A stretch of 7,108 nucleotides of DNA from Planctomycetota bacterium (GCA_021826605.1 JAKAZF010000136.1:1-7108), one strand, 5' to 3'; shown: positions 1 through 6,212, counted from the stretch's first letter. Notes: generated by a model from the letters alone, not told the origin. Made by a program: numbers and translations.

Positions 1-835
1 GCAACGCTGTGGGTTTAATGGCATTGGCCAGTTCATGCAGATTCAGCACCTGCACGCCATGCACCGCCGCGACTTTATTGAGATTAAAATCATTGGTGAC
101 AATGCGCCCATTTTCCTGCTTGGCCAATGATACGAGCTTCTGGTCTACCCCCACAAGATTGGCATCCTGCAAGGTGCCATCCCAGATATGCACCTCAATT
201 TTCGGAAGAGCCTGCAGACGATGAAGCACATCCAGACCACGGCGCCCCCGACCGCGCTTCAATTTATCCTGCGAATCGGCGACGGTTTGCAATTCGTTGA
301 CCACAAACCGCGGCACGACAATGCGGCTTTCAATGATTCCCGTGGCGGCGATATCCGCAATACGCCCGTCAATAATGACGCTGGTGTCCAGAATAAACGG
401 CCGCGTTCCGCGCTTGCCGCGGGTAAACTCCACATAGGGAATGACAAAACGAAAATCATCGCGGGTCTGAATAATCAGCGATACGGACAGATAGCATGTA
501 ATAAGTCCCAACAGTAATTTAATGCCGGTAATCAGCGGCTGTGCGCTGCGTAACTGGGCGGGGATAAAAAATATCTGTAAGACTTCCCCGATGAGATAAT
601 CCAGCGCTAACGCCACCAGGATTCCCACCAATATGCCAAAAAACATGCCCGACATCGCGGCGAGATTTTTCCGCTTGATCAGAAAATCCAGCATGATAAC
701 GGCAATGGCGATCACCACGGCCACCACCATCATGATGTACGCGGCATTGCCCGCAGCCACCGTGGAAGACAAAAACGCCAAGGCCACCGCTGCGACCAGC
801 GAGATAAATAAAATACGGATGACCGCAAGAATCAT
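1..835 (-). CDS. Membrane-anchored PIN (PIN/TRAM, YacL-like) domain protein, 3'-partial
   Basis: Reading leftward from the ATG at 835, the frame stays open for 278 codons to the window edge, so the C-terminus is missing. Residues 1-25, 32-53, 60-90 and 100-122 are strongly hydrophobic, predicting about four N-terminal membrane helices. A cytosolic PIN nuclease domain follows from about residue 146 (FILDTSVIIDGR). Its usual metal-binding acidic residues are visible: D150, E181 in VVNELQ, a probable D231, and D249 in VTNDFN. The frame ends at NAIKPTAL, where family members enter a small TRAM RNA-binding domain, so roughly 80 residues are probably cut off. YacL-type proteins are presumed RNases; their substrate is poorly known. 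The start is supported by GGAG five bases upstream. In-frame sequence continues 23 codons further upstream to a TAA at 905-907 but contains no ATG or GTG. The esterase gene lies 160 bp upstream on the same strand. Family assignment is confident; activity is inferred. Confidence 0.9.
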   Translation of the reverse strand, partial: MILAVIRILFISLVAAVALAFLSSTVAAGNAAYIMMVVAVVIAIAVIMLDFLIKRKNLAAMSGMFFGILVGILVALALDYLIGEVLQIFFIPAQLRSAQPLITGIKLLLGLITCYLSVSLIIQTRDDFRFVIPYVEFTRGKRGTRPFILDTSVIIDGRIADIAATGIIESRIVVPRFVVNELQTVADSQDKLKRGRGRRGLDVLHRLQALPKIEVHIWDGTLQDANLVGVDQKLVSLAKQENGRIVTNDFNLNKVAAVHGVQVLNLHELANAIKPTAL

Positions 836-840
836 GACGA

Positions 841-844
841 CTCC
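841..844 (-). promoter_or_regulatory. Shine-Dalgarno of the PIN/TRAM gene
   Basis: On the minus strand GGAG sits five bases before the ATG at 835. It supports that start, and there is no other in-frame ATG or GTG after the upstream stop. Confidence 0.6.
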
Positions 845-848
845 GAAA

Positions 849-854
849 ATTATA
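849..854 (-). promoter_or_regulatory. TATAAT -10-like hexamer before the PIN/TRAM gene
   Basis: The minus strand carries a perfect TATAAT 13 bases before the start codon. No convincing -35 hexamer lies 16-18 bp upstream; that position falls in the right arm of the palindrome as read on the minus strand (GACAAG). If used, transcription would start near 842, inside the Shine-Dalgarno, giving an almost leaderless mRNA. The box may therefore be fortuitous and the real promoter farther upstream. Confidence 0.25.
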
Positions 855-870
855 AAGGCCCGCGCCAGGC

Positions 871-918
871 GCTTGTCCGAGTAATCGCCGGGTTGCGACG
901 GCCATTATTCGGACAAGC
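871..918. repeat. Long imperfect palindrome / stem-loop in the PIN/TRAM gene leader
   Basis: GCTTGTCCGA (871-880) is the exact reverse complement of TCGGACAAGC (909-918). The symmetry continues inward: 881/908 is G-T, 882-885 pairs with 904-907 (TAAT/ATTA), 886/903 is a C-C mismatch, and 887-890 pairs with 899-902 (GCCG/CGGC), leaving an 8-base loop at 891-898. That makes 18 Watson-Crick pairs plus one G-U in the plus-strand RNA; the minus-strand RNA has A-C at the wobble position. The element ends about 35 bp before the PIN/TRAM start. No U-tract follows on either strand, so it is not an ordinary intrinsic terminator. It could be a leader RNA structure, a paired operator or a REP-like element. 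Confidence 0.7.
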
Positions 919-922
919 TCCC

Positions 923-944
923 AGCGGCAAATGAATTAGCCGCT
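923..944. repeat. Small stem-loop beside the palindrome
   Basis: AGCGGC (923-928) and GCCGCT (939-944) are perfect inverted repeats around a 10-base A/T-rich loop. The element lies about 50 bp downstream of the esterase stop on the minus strand. No T-run follows on either strand, so a terminator role is weakly supported. A 6-bp stem can also occur by chance. Confidence 0.35.
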
Positions 945-995
945 ATTGTAACGCCGATTATTTGTACGCCAAGACATCAGGCTCATGTTGCCGGA

Positions 996-2009
996 TTATT
1001 GAACTGCCGCCGCAGCCGATACCGGCTTGCGACCGGAAGCGATTTGCTGATGGAGAAATTTTAACAAAGCCGAAAAGCCCACAGATCTTGCTTTGTCCGG
1101 AAAACTCATAAAGGCATGGCCGATATTGGGAATCATGACCACCTGCTCGGGCACGTGGCTTTTCTTCAATGCTGCGGCCATTTCCGTGGCCTGAAATGCC
1201 GGCACCAGCCGATCCGCCAAACCCTGTATCAGCAGGGTCGGCACACCGTCGTTCGCATAAAATACCGGTGATGCCATCATTAGACCGCGCCTGGGGTGTA
1301 ATTTCATCCAGGGACCCGCATACCTGAATAAGATTTTATAGGCCCAGGATTTTCGTGGCAGCCATTTAACAAATGACGAGTCCGTGGGAGTGTAAAAGCC
1401 CACCGCCGCTTTCACGTGTAATGGCACGTGGGGGTACTTTGTAGCGGGAAACCGGTGGGCTTTAATCGTATACGCGGCCATGAGGGCCAGATGTGCCCCG
1501 GCGGAAAGGCCTACGGGAATGATGGCATTCGGATTTATCCGATATTGTTTTGCATGAAGTATCATCCAGGCTAAAGCGTTTTTTACATCCTCAACGTCCT
1601 TGGGAAATGCCCCGCCCTGCCGAACCAGACGATAATTTATATTAAAAACGACCCACCCGCGCATCGCTAAGCGCGGGGCCAGAAAATTTACGCCATTGTT
1701 ATGGTTGCTCCCATCCGCCCAGCCGCCGCCATGAATTAAAAGAATGGCCGGGTGTGGCCCGGGGGAATCAGGCAGATAAAGTTGTCCATTACGGATCTGG
1801 TCCGCAGGATGAACATAAGAAACACGATGCAGCAGCTTATATTGAACCTTTGTTGATGCGGCGGTGTTCGTGGCCAACGCCCTGGGAGCGAAACAGCCGA
1901 GAAGGCATAAAAGGATGCCGACGAATGAAAGCGTGGTCGAAGATAAAGGGAAGTTTACGTTTCCAAGCCGTTGCGGCCAATGGTGCATCATAATCAGGAT
2001 TCCGAACAT
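996..2009 (-). CDS. Secreted alpha/beta-hydrolase, esterase/lipase (Aes/BD-FAE-like)
   Basis: A 337-residue serine hydrolase with the hallmarks of the acetyl-esterase/lipase group. HGGGW (93-97) forms the oxyanion hole, GLSAG (167-171) carries nucleophile S169, D266 in GLADRLVP is the probable acid, and H298 in GHAF the catalytic histidine. The N-terminus has a hydrophobic core at about 27-41 followed by ALA (44-46), a plausible signal peptidase I site. LLGC (36-39) could instead be an imperfect lipobox, giving a lipoprotein. Either way the enzyme should act outside the cytoplasm. Family members typically remove acetyl or other short acyl esters from carbohydrates; the substrate here is not readable from sequence. 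The start is uncertain: the ATG at 2009 lacks a clear Shine-Dalgarno, while ATGs at 1991 and 1988 follow a GGA and give a more normal signal peptide. The gene is divergent from the glycosyltransferase-like gene and precedes the PIN/TRAM gene. Confidence 0.9.
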   Translation of the reverse strand: MFGILIMMHHWPQRLGNVNFPLSSTTLSFVGILLCLLGCFAPRALATNTAASTKVQYKLLHRVSYVHPADQIRNGQLYLPDSPGPHPAILLIHGGGWADGSNHNNGVNFLAPRLAMRGWVVFNINYRLVRQGGAFPKDVEDVKNALAWMILHAKQYRINPNAIIPVGLSAGAHLALMAAYTIKAHRFPATKYPHVPLHVKAAVGFYTPTDSSFVKWLPRKSWAYKILFRYAGPWMKLHPRRGLMMASPVFYANDGVPTLLIQGLADRLVPAFQATEMAAALKKSHVPEQVVMIPNIGHAFMSFPDKARSVGFSALLKFLHQQIASGRKPVSAAAAVQ

Positions 2010-2024
2010 CCGGTGCGTTAAGTC

Positions 2025-2048
2025 GCTTGAAGGTTTACAAATTCAAGC
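2025..2048. promoter_or_regulatory. Candidate operator: 7-bp dyad in the divergent spacer
   Basis: GCTTGAA (2025-2031) and TTCAAGC (2042-2048) form a perfect inverted repeat with a 10-bp A/T-rich spacer, so half-site centres are 17 bp apart. The dyad sits within the 67-bp spacer between two divergent genes and overlaps the -35-like hexamer at 2034-2039. Placement and geometry suit a dimeric regulator. A 7-bp inverted repeat alone is not improbable in a window this long. Confidence 0.35.
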
Positions 2049-2061
2049 ATGTATCAATAAT
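2034..2061 (+). promoter_or_regulatory. Sigma70-like promoter candidate for the glycosyltransferase-like gene
   Basis: TTTACA (2034-2039) matches the -35 consensus at 5 of 6 positions. AATAAT (2056-2061) matches the -10 consensus at 5 of 6, and the spacing is 16 bp. The predicted start near 2068 would leave only about 9 bases before the ATG at 2077, which fits the absence of a Shine-Dalgarno there. Promoter consensus in this lineage is uncertain. Confidence 0.35.
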
Positions 2062-2076
2062 AGCACCATTAACTCG

Positions 2077-2781
2077 ATGGACAATAAGAAAAAGGGATAC
2101 AATTTGCGGGCGCTGTTTATTACTCTCTGCCTGGCGCAGCCGGAACCGCATTCCGTGGAACCCGCAGTAATAACGGCATTGGCCCGCGTGGCTGCGACAC
2201 GGCAGGACATTGCAGTGAGCGTGGCAGCGTTACAGCCCCTGCTGCCTTGGAATGGCCAATCTCACGCTTTTACCAATAATGAGCAGTTGGACTCTGCCGA
2301 TGCGGACAAGGCCGCCATAGTGACGCATATCCTACGCTGGCCCGTGGTGGCGCGGCGCGGTTTGCTGCAGGTCAATAAAATTTGGCCGGGTGCGGGATTC
2401 GCATTTCCTTTTATCGCCTCCCAACTGGTGAATATTTTACATGCAACCCCTTTTGATATTATGATCGCTTCTGACATCCAATCTACCGGATATGTCGCCT
2501 ACCGGCTGCATGAAATTGTCGGCGTGCCGTATGTGATTATCGCAAGTAATTCGACAGCATTAACGAAAAAGCGGCAAAGCCCAGGTCAGAAAGCGCGCCT
2601 GACAGCCATCCTGCGTGATGCGGAGTTTGTGCTTCGCAGCAGCTCGGAGGCGAAAACCACCGGCTTACAATATCCGGGTATCAGATTTCGTGATTTTGAT
2701 TTCACGGATTCTTCCGAAGGTAAGTTCCTGGAACTGCTGCGGGAGGCGGCGCAGCAGTCGCAGGAGAGCTTTGACTGGTGA
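2077..2781 (+). CDS. Glycosyltransferase family 4-like protein, N-terminal domain only
   Basis: From the ATG at 2077 this encodes 234 residues. The pattern is that of the acceptor-binding half of a GT-B (GT4) enzyme: a first beta strand RALFITLCLAQPEP (11-24), a helix with ALARVAATR, FDIMIASD (126-133), then GYVAYRLHEIVGVPYVII (138-155), where family members have the acceptor-domain core. ILRDAEFVLRSSSEAK (178-193) resembles the late 'ADAVIA-S' segment. GIRFRDFDF falls where the interdomain hinge should be, and the protein then ends after one helix (FLELLREAAQQ). Full enzymes run about 350-420 residues; the C-terminal nucleotide-sugar domain with its acidic motif is absent. It is therefore either a deletion relic or a stand-alone partner, unlikely to transfer sugar alone. 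The frame is open farther upstream to an ATG at 1864, but that overlaps the esterase coding sequence. No clear Shine-Dalgarno precedes 2077. Function unproven. Confidence 0.65.
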   Translation: MDNKKKGYNLRALFITLCLAQPEPHSVEPAVITALARVAATRQDIAVSVAALQPLLPWNGQSHAFTNNEQLDSADADKAAIVTHILRWPVVARRGLLQVNKIWPGAGFAFPFIASQLVNILHATPFDIMIASDIQSTGYVAYRLHEIVGVPYVIIASNSTALTKKRQSPGQKARLTAILRDAEFVLRSSSEAKTTGLQYPGIRFRDFDFTDSSEGKFLELLREAAQQSQESFDW

Positions 2782-2843
2782 GAATCGTTGGCAACATCCA
2801 AAAGAGATGCGCGATAGTGCGTGGCGAGAGGTAAAACAGTAAA

Positions 2844-2882
2844 ATGCTGTCGCGCCGCGGTACTGGTTCGTGGCAGCCGTAA
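2844..2882 (+). other. Possible 12-codon upstream reading frame
   Basis: ATG at 2844 opens a frame encoding MLSRRGTGSWQP, ending in TAA at 2880-2882, just before the Shine-Dalgarno of the downstream oxidoreductase. An AGAGG at 2827-2831 lies 12 bases before this ATG. The 118-bp gap (2782-2899) holds nothing else convincing. A frame this short arises easily by chance. Confidence 0.2.
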
Positions 2883-2884
2883 GC

Positions 2885-2888
2885 GGAG
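2885..2888 (+). promoter_or_regulatory. Shine-Dalgarno candidate of the ThuA-Gfo gene
   Basis: GGAG lies 11 bases before the ATG at 2900, somewhat long but the best site nearby. It favours 2900 over an in-frame GTG at 2870, which has no ribosome site. The motif is partly inside the right arm of an inverted repeat, GGTACT (2859-2864)/AGTACC (2887-2892), that could mask it. Confidence 0.4.
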
Positions 2889-2899
2889 TACCCATAATA

Positions 2900-4531
2900 A
2901 TGCCCCAGCAGAGCATTTTGATTATCACAGGCGGCCTTTACCATGATTTCCCCGCGATGGCGGCATTCCTGAAAGAATTGCTGAGCCGGCACGGCTTTGA
3001 TGCCCATACCACGGAAGACCGCGATGCCCTGATAAGCCTGCCGGAAAGTCATTACGCGGCCATCATGGTGTGCACGCAGGGTGGAACTTTAACTGCCGCG
3101 CAGGAAGCGGGATTGCTTAAATTTGTGAAATCCGGGCGCGGCTTTGTGGGTCTGCACGGGGCCAGCGCCAGTTGGAAGGAAAATGCCGGGTACATTGACA
3201 TGCTGGGCTGCAAATTCATTACGCATGGCCCGGAAGTAGAATTTGATATTGAACCCACCGGCGTTCCGCACAGCATCGTGCGGCACATACCCGCATTCCA
3301 AGCGGATACGGAACTGTATCAACTGGCCGCCAATCCCGCGGATTTCACCACGCTGCTGCACGCCAGTTGGCAGGGCAAATTGGAACCTGTCGCGTACATC
3401 CGCTCGTATGGTAGTGGCCGGGTATTTTATTTTTCCATCGGTCATGATGTGGGAGATATGCAGGACACAACCTGGCAAACGGTGCTGTTGCGCGGCTTGC
3501 GCTGGAGCTTGGGATTTGTCGAGCGACCGGGATTAAAAGTCGGCGTGATCGGTTATGGCGGTGCATTTAATATGGGCCGCACGCATTTGGCCGAAATGAA
3601 AAATGCGGGATTCATCCCGGTAGCGGCATGTGATATTGACCCGGCCCGAGCCAAAGCCGCAGAGCAGGAATTTCCGGAGATTCGAGGTTACACCTCAATA
3701 AAAGAAATGCTCGCGCATACCGATGCGCAACTGCTGACCGTTATTCTGCCGCACAACGCCCATGCCAATGCGGCGGTGGAGGTGCTCAACAGCGGGCGAC
3801 ACTGCATTGTGGAAAAGCCCATGGCTACCAGTTCTGATGAAGTTCACGCCATGATCGCTGCCGCAGCGAACAATCGGCTTCTGCTAAGCGTGTATCACAA
3901 CCGACGGTGGGATGGTGATTTCATGGCGGTAGAAGATATCATCCGACATCGCAAACTTCTGGGCGACATATTCAAAATTGAAACCGGTATGAGCCGTTTT
4001 GCCTCGCCGGGAAGCTGGTGGCGATCCAGTAAGGCGATCTCCGGTGGACTGCATTTCGATTGGGGTGCCCATCTGATATTCTGGGCTTTGACGCTGATGA
4101 ACTCAGCGGTTGAATCCGTAACCGCTACAGCGCACAAACGTTTGTGGCACCATGTCAGCAATGAGGATCATGTGGAGGCCTGTATCCGCTTTAAAAATGG
4201 CGGCACGATTGATTTTGAAATATCTACCATAGCATGCGCCCCGCGGCCGCGCTGGCGAATTTTGGGCACGCGCGGTGCCATTCTGGATCAGTGGGATGAC
4301 ACTTCTTTTCAACTGGCTTTGCACCAGGGCGGGATCAGCAGTGAACCGCAGCGCGTTAAATATCGCACCAGCCAAGGCTACCGCTATTACCAGAATATCG
4401 CCGATCACCTGGGCCTGGATGATGCGCTGGAAATCACAGCCGAACGGGCGGGACGCGTGATTCATGTGCTGCATGCCATAGATCAAGCTGCACAAAGCGG
4501 CGAGGCGGTAGTGGTCTGCGGGGAGGCGTGA
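2900..4531 (+). CDS. ThuA - Gfo/Idh/MocA fusion: two-domain sugar dehydrogenase
   Basis: The ATG at 2900 gives 543 residues in two domains. Residues 1-207 form a ThuA-like domain (class I amidotransferase-like fold): ILIITGGLYHDF (6-17), a GFVGLHGASASW segment (81-92), HDVGDMQDTTW (182-192) and the typical end LLRGLRWSLG. Residues 212-543 form a Gfo/Idh/MocA oxidoreductase. Its Rossmann nucleotide-binding loop is GVIGYGGAFNMG (215-226), followed by the EKP motif (305-307) and GGLHFDWGAH (382-391); K306, D387 and H391 match the family's catalytic positions. Such enzymes oxidise or reduce sugar hydroxyls with NAD(P). In rhizobial trehalose use, ThuA and ThuB (a Gfo/Idh/MocA enzyme making 3-keto sugars) are separate proteins; here both types are joined. 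No signal peptide is visible, so it is probably cytoplasmic. The substrate is unknown. The gene ends 7 bp before lptF and is probably co-transcribed with it. The family call is strong; the 3-keto chemistry is inference. Confidence 0.9.
   Translation: MPQQSILIITGGLYHDFPAMAAFLKELLSRHGFDAHTTEDRDALISLPESHYAAIMVCTQGGTLTAAQEAGLLKFVKSGRGFVGLHGASASWKENAGYIDMLGCKFITHGPEVEFDIEPTGVPHSIVRHIPAFQADTELYQLAANPADFTTLLHASWQGKLEPVAYIRSYGSGRVFYFSIGHDVGDMQDTTWQTVLLRGLRWSLGFVERPGLKVGVIGYGGAFNMGRTHLAEMKNAGFIPVAACDIDPARAKAAEQEFPEIRGYTSIKEMLAHTDAQLLTVILPHNAHANAAVEVLNSGRHCIVEKPMATSSDEVHAMIAAAANNRLLLSVYHNRRWDGDFMAVEDIIRHRKLLGDIFKIETGMSRFASPGSWWRSSKAISGGLHFDWGAHLIFWALTLMNSAVESVTATAHKRLWHHVSNEDHVEACIRFKNGGTIDFEISTIACAPRPRWRILGTRGAILDQWDDTSFQLALHQGGISSEPQRVKYRTSQGYRYYQNIADHLGLDDALEITAERAGRVIHVLHAIDQAAQSGEAVVVCGEA
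4522..4526 (+). promoter_or_regulatory. lptF Shine-Dalgarno inside the end of the oxidoreductase gene
   Basis: GGAGG, within a GGGGAGG run at 4520-4526, lies in the last codons of the oxidoreductase and 12 bases before the lptF ATG at 4539. The oxidoreductase stop (4529-4531) falls between site and start, an arrangement typical of translational coupling. Confidence 0.5.
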
Positions 4532-4538
4532 AAAGCTG

Positions 4539-6212
4539 ATGAGTAAAACGCTGCACTGGTATATTCTGCGGGAACTGTTGCGTATTTTCGTGCTCACAAG
4601 CTCAGTTCTGACGACGATTCTGGCGTTTGGCGGGACCTTTCGCTCGCTGACCAAAGTTGGCTTGACGCTGGTGCAACTTCTGGGCGTGCTTTTAGACCTT
4701 ATGCCCGCCATGCTGGCTTATTCCATTCCACTGGCGGCACTGTTTGCGGCCGTCATCGTATATTGGCGGTTGGCCACCGATAATGAACTCACCGGTGCCC
4801 GGGCCAGCGGCGTAAGTTATGTTGCCCTGGTGATGCCCGCCGTGGTCCTTGGCTTGACAGTGGGCCTGGTGGATATGGCGTTTGTGGGATATGTCGTGCC
4901 GCGATTCCTGCAAAAAACGTCCCAGGTTATCCAGATGGATGCCGCCTCAATGTTGCTGCACAAGGTGCATCGCCGGCAGGCATTTGAACTCAAGAATGTG
5001 TTGGTGCTCTACGCGGACAAAGCCTACCGCGTGCCGGTGCCCGCCAACGACCAGCCGCCGCCGGGGGTGATACGCGATATTATCCAGCTGCGTGGCTTGG
5101 CGGCCATGCCCTTGAAGAACGGCCGTCCCACATCCATTATTATCGCCCGGGCCGCCAATGTCATTATTGATAAGGATTCGGCACACAATGAGGTAAGCCT
5201 GGGCGTACAGATCGATAATGGCACAGCCTTCGCCCCCAACAGCCTGCGACAAATGCGCGGGACCATTCGCTATTTACCGCCCGACGGTAAACCCCAACCG
5301 ATTGGTTCGTTGTTTTTTGATAAACCAAAATTTCTGGATTTGTTCCGTTTGGCGCAACTGCAACGCAATCCGCTGCTCTGGCACCGCATCGCCAAAAACG
5401 TTCATACCCTGATGCACGACTTACGCCTGCAAAGTATTTCCCAGGGGTACCTGCGTCAGTTTCATCCCAGGCAGCCCCTGCGATTTACCCGCAAGGACGG
5501 CGTGGCCATCGTTCGCAGCCCGGCGGCCACGCTGACCGGCAGGAAAAGAAATCTGCTGCTGACAGCCGCCGGGGGCGTGCCCGTGCAAGTGCAGGTGATG
5601 CACCATGGACGCGTTACGCAAATATATCTGGCCAATCAGGGAGAACTGCTGGTCTCTCGGCGCGTGGCCAATGAGGAAATGGCGGTAGCGCCCGTGGGCC
5701 AGGGAAAATATACTGCGGCTCTGAAACTCACCGGCGCTATTCGCGAGAAAAACACCGCATTAGACCGTAGATTTCACGCCGGCCCGCCTTTGGTTGTGAT
5801 TTCTTCCATTATCCCGGTGATGCCCGAATCCGGCGTTCCAGCCATTCCTCCGGAAAATAAGGCATCCCCGATTGTGGCCCAACTTATTAACACCATTCAC
5901 CATCAGGAAGATCATCTGCACCGGCAGATACTTTCAGAATTTCAGAGCCGCGCATCGTTTGCATTTTCCTGTATTGTGCTGGTGATTCTGGGGACGGCCC
6001 TGGGAATTATTCTGCAGGGCCGCAATCCGCTGGCGGTGTTTGTCGTGGGAGTTGTGCCCGCAATGATTCTGGTGCTGCTGATTAATACCGGGCGCGAAAT
6101 GATTACGCGGACACCTAATTCTGACGTGCCCGGAACCTTGGTGATCTGGGCGGGCAACGCCATCATTCTGATCCTGAACGCAGTTATTTATTCCCGGCTG
6201 CTGAAGCGATAA
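4539..6212 (+). CDS. lptF: LPS export permease, LptF/LptG (YjgP/YjgQ) family, LptF-like
   Basis: LptF and LptG form the inner-membrane core of the LptB2FG ABC transporter, which extracts LPS and feeds it to the LptC-A-D bridge. The 557-residue product has the family plan: three N-terminal helices (about 12-33, 44-76, 93-120), a periplasmic region, then three C-terminal helices (about 471-493, 497-516, 533-553). Family motifs are DNELTGARASGVS (81-93), which meets LptB, and HRQILSEFQSRASFAFSC (461-478) entering helix 4. It is clearly longer than E. coli LptF (about 366 residues). The surplus lies in the periplasmic part (about 121-470), which also contains a proline-rich stretch near 168-176. 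It is called LptF rather than LptG because it comes first in the usual gene order and because of its N-terminus (WYILRELLR). The start follows the GGAGG site. lptG begins 12 bp downstream. Confidence 0.9.
   Translation: MSKTLHWYILRELLRIFVLTSSVLTTILAFGGTFRSLTKVGLTLVQLLGVLLDLMPAMLAYSIPLAALFAAVIVYWRLATDNELTGARASGVSYVALVMPAVVLGLTVGLVDMAFVGYVVPRFLQKTSQVIQMDAASMLLHKVHRRQAFELKNVLVLYADKAYRVPVPANDQPPPGVIRDIIQLRGLAAMPLKNGRPTSIIIARAANVIIDKDSAHNEVSLGVQIDNGTAFAPNSLRQMRGTIRYLPPDGKPQPIGSLFFDKPKFLDLFRLAQLQRNPLLWHRIAKNVHTLMHDLRLQSISQGYLRQFHPRQPLRFTRKDGVAIVRSPAATLTGRKRNLLLTAAGGVPVQVQVMHHGRVTQIYLANQGELLVSRRVANEEMAVAPVGQGKYTAALKLTGAIREKNTALDRRFHAGPPLVVISSIIPVMPESGVPAIPPENKASPIVAQLINTIHHQEDHLHRQILSEFQSRASFAFSCIVLVILGTALGIILQGRNPLAVFVVGVVPAMILVLLINTGREMITRTPNSDVPGTLVIWAGNAIILILNAVIYSRLLKR

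Noticed and set aside
188..517. 109-codon plus-strand frame
   Set aside because: Antisense to the PIN domain coding region and without recognisable motifs.
519..905. 128-codon minus-strand frame starting at 905
   Set aside because: It overlaps the PIN/TRAM gene in another frame, reads as low-complexity Gly/His/Arg sequence without domain features, and the alternative frame gives clear membrane helices and a PIN domain.
923..944. Intrinsic terminator for the esterase gene
   Set aside because: The hairpin is not followed by a T-run on the minus strand, so it is listed only as a stem-loop.
1152..1430. Three CACGTG palindromes (1152, 1413, 1425)
   Set aside because: All encode His-Val dipeptides within the esterase and sit far from its start; likely codon coincidence.
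1656..1677. 7-bp inverted repeat CCCGCGC/GCGCGGG in the esterase gene
   Set aside because: Several 7-bp stems are expected by chance in 7 kb, and this one is GC-rich and inside coding sequence.
1864..2076. Upstream in-frame extension of the glycosyltransferase-like gene to an ATG at 1864
   Set aside because: It would overlap the esterase signal-peptide coding region on the other strand, and the added residues do not resemble any family; the GT-B fold begins just after the ATG at 2077.
2870..2899. GTG at 2870 as start of the ThuA-Gfo gene
   Set aside because: No ribosome site precedes it and the ThuA fold begins right after the ATG at 2900, which has GGAG upstream.
4103..4711. 202-codon minus-strand frame
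   Set aside because: Antisense to the end of the oxidoreductase and the start of lptF, both of which have strong family motifs.
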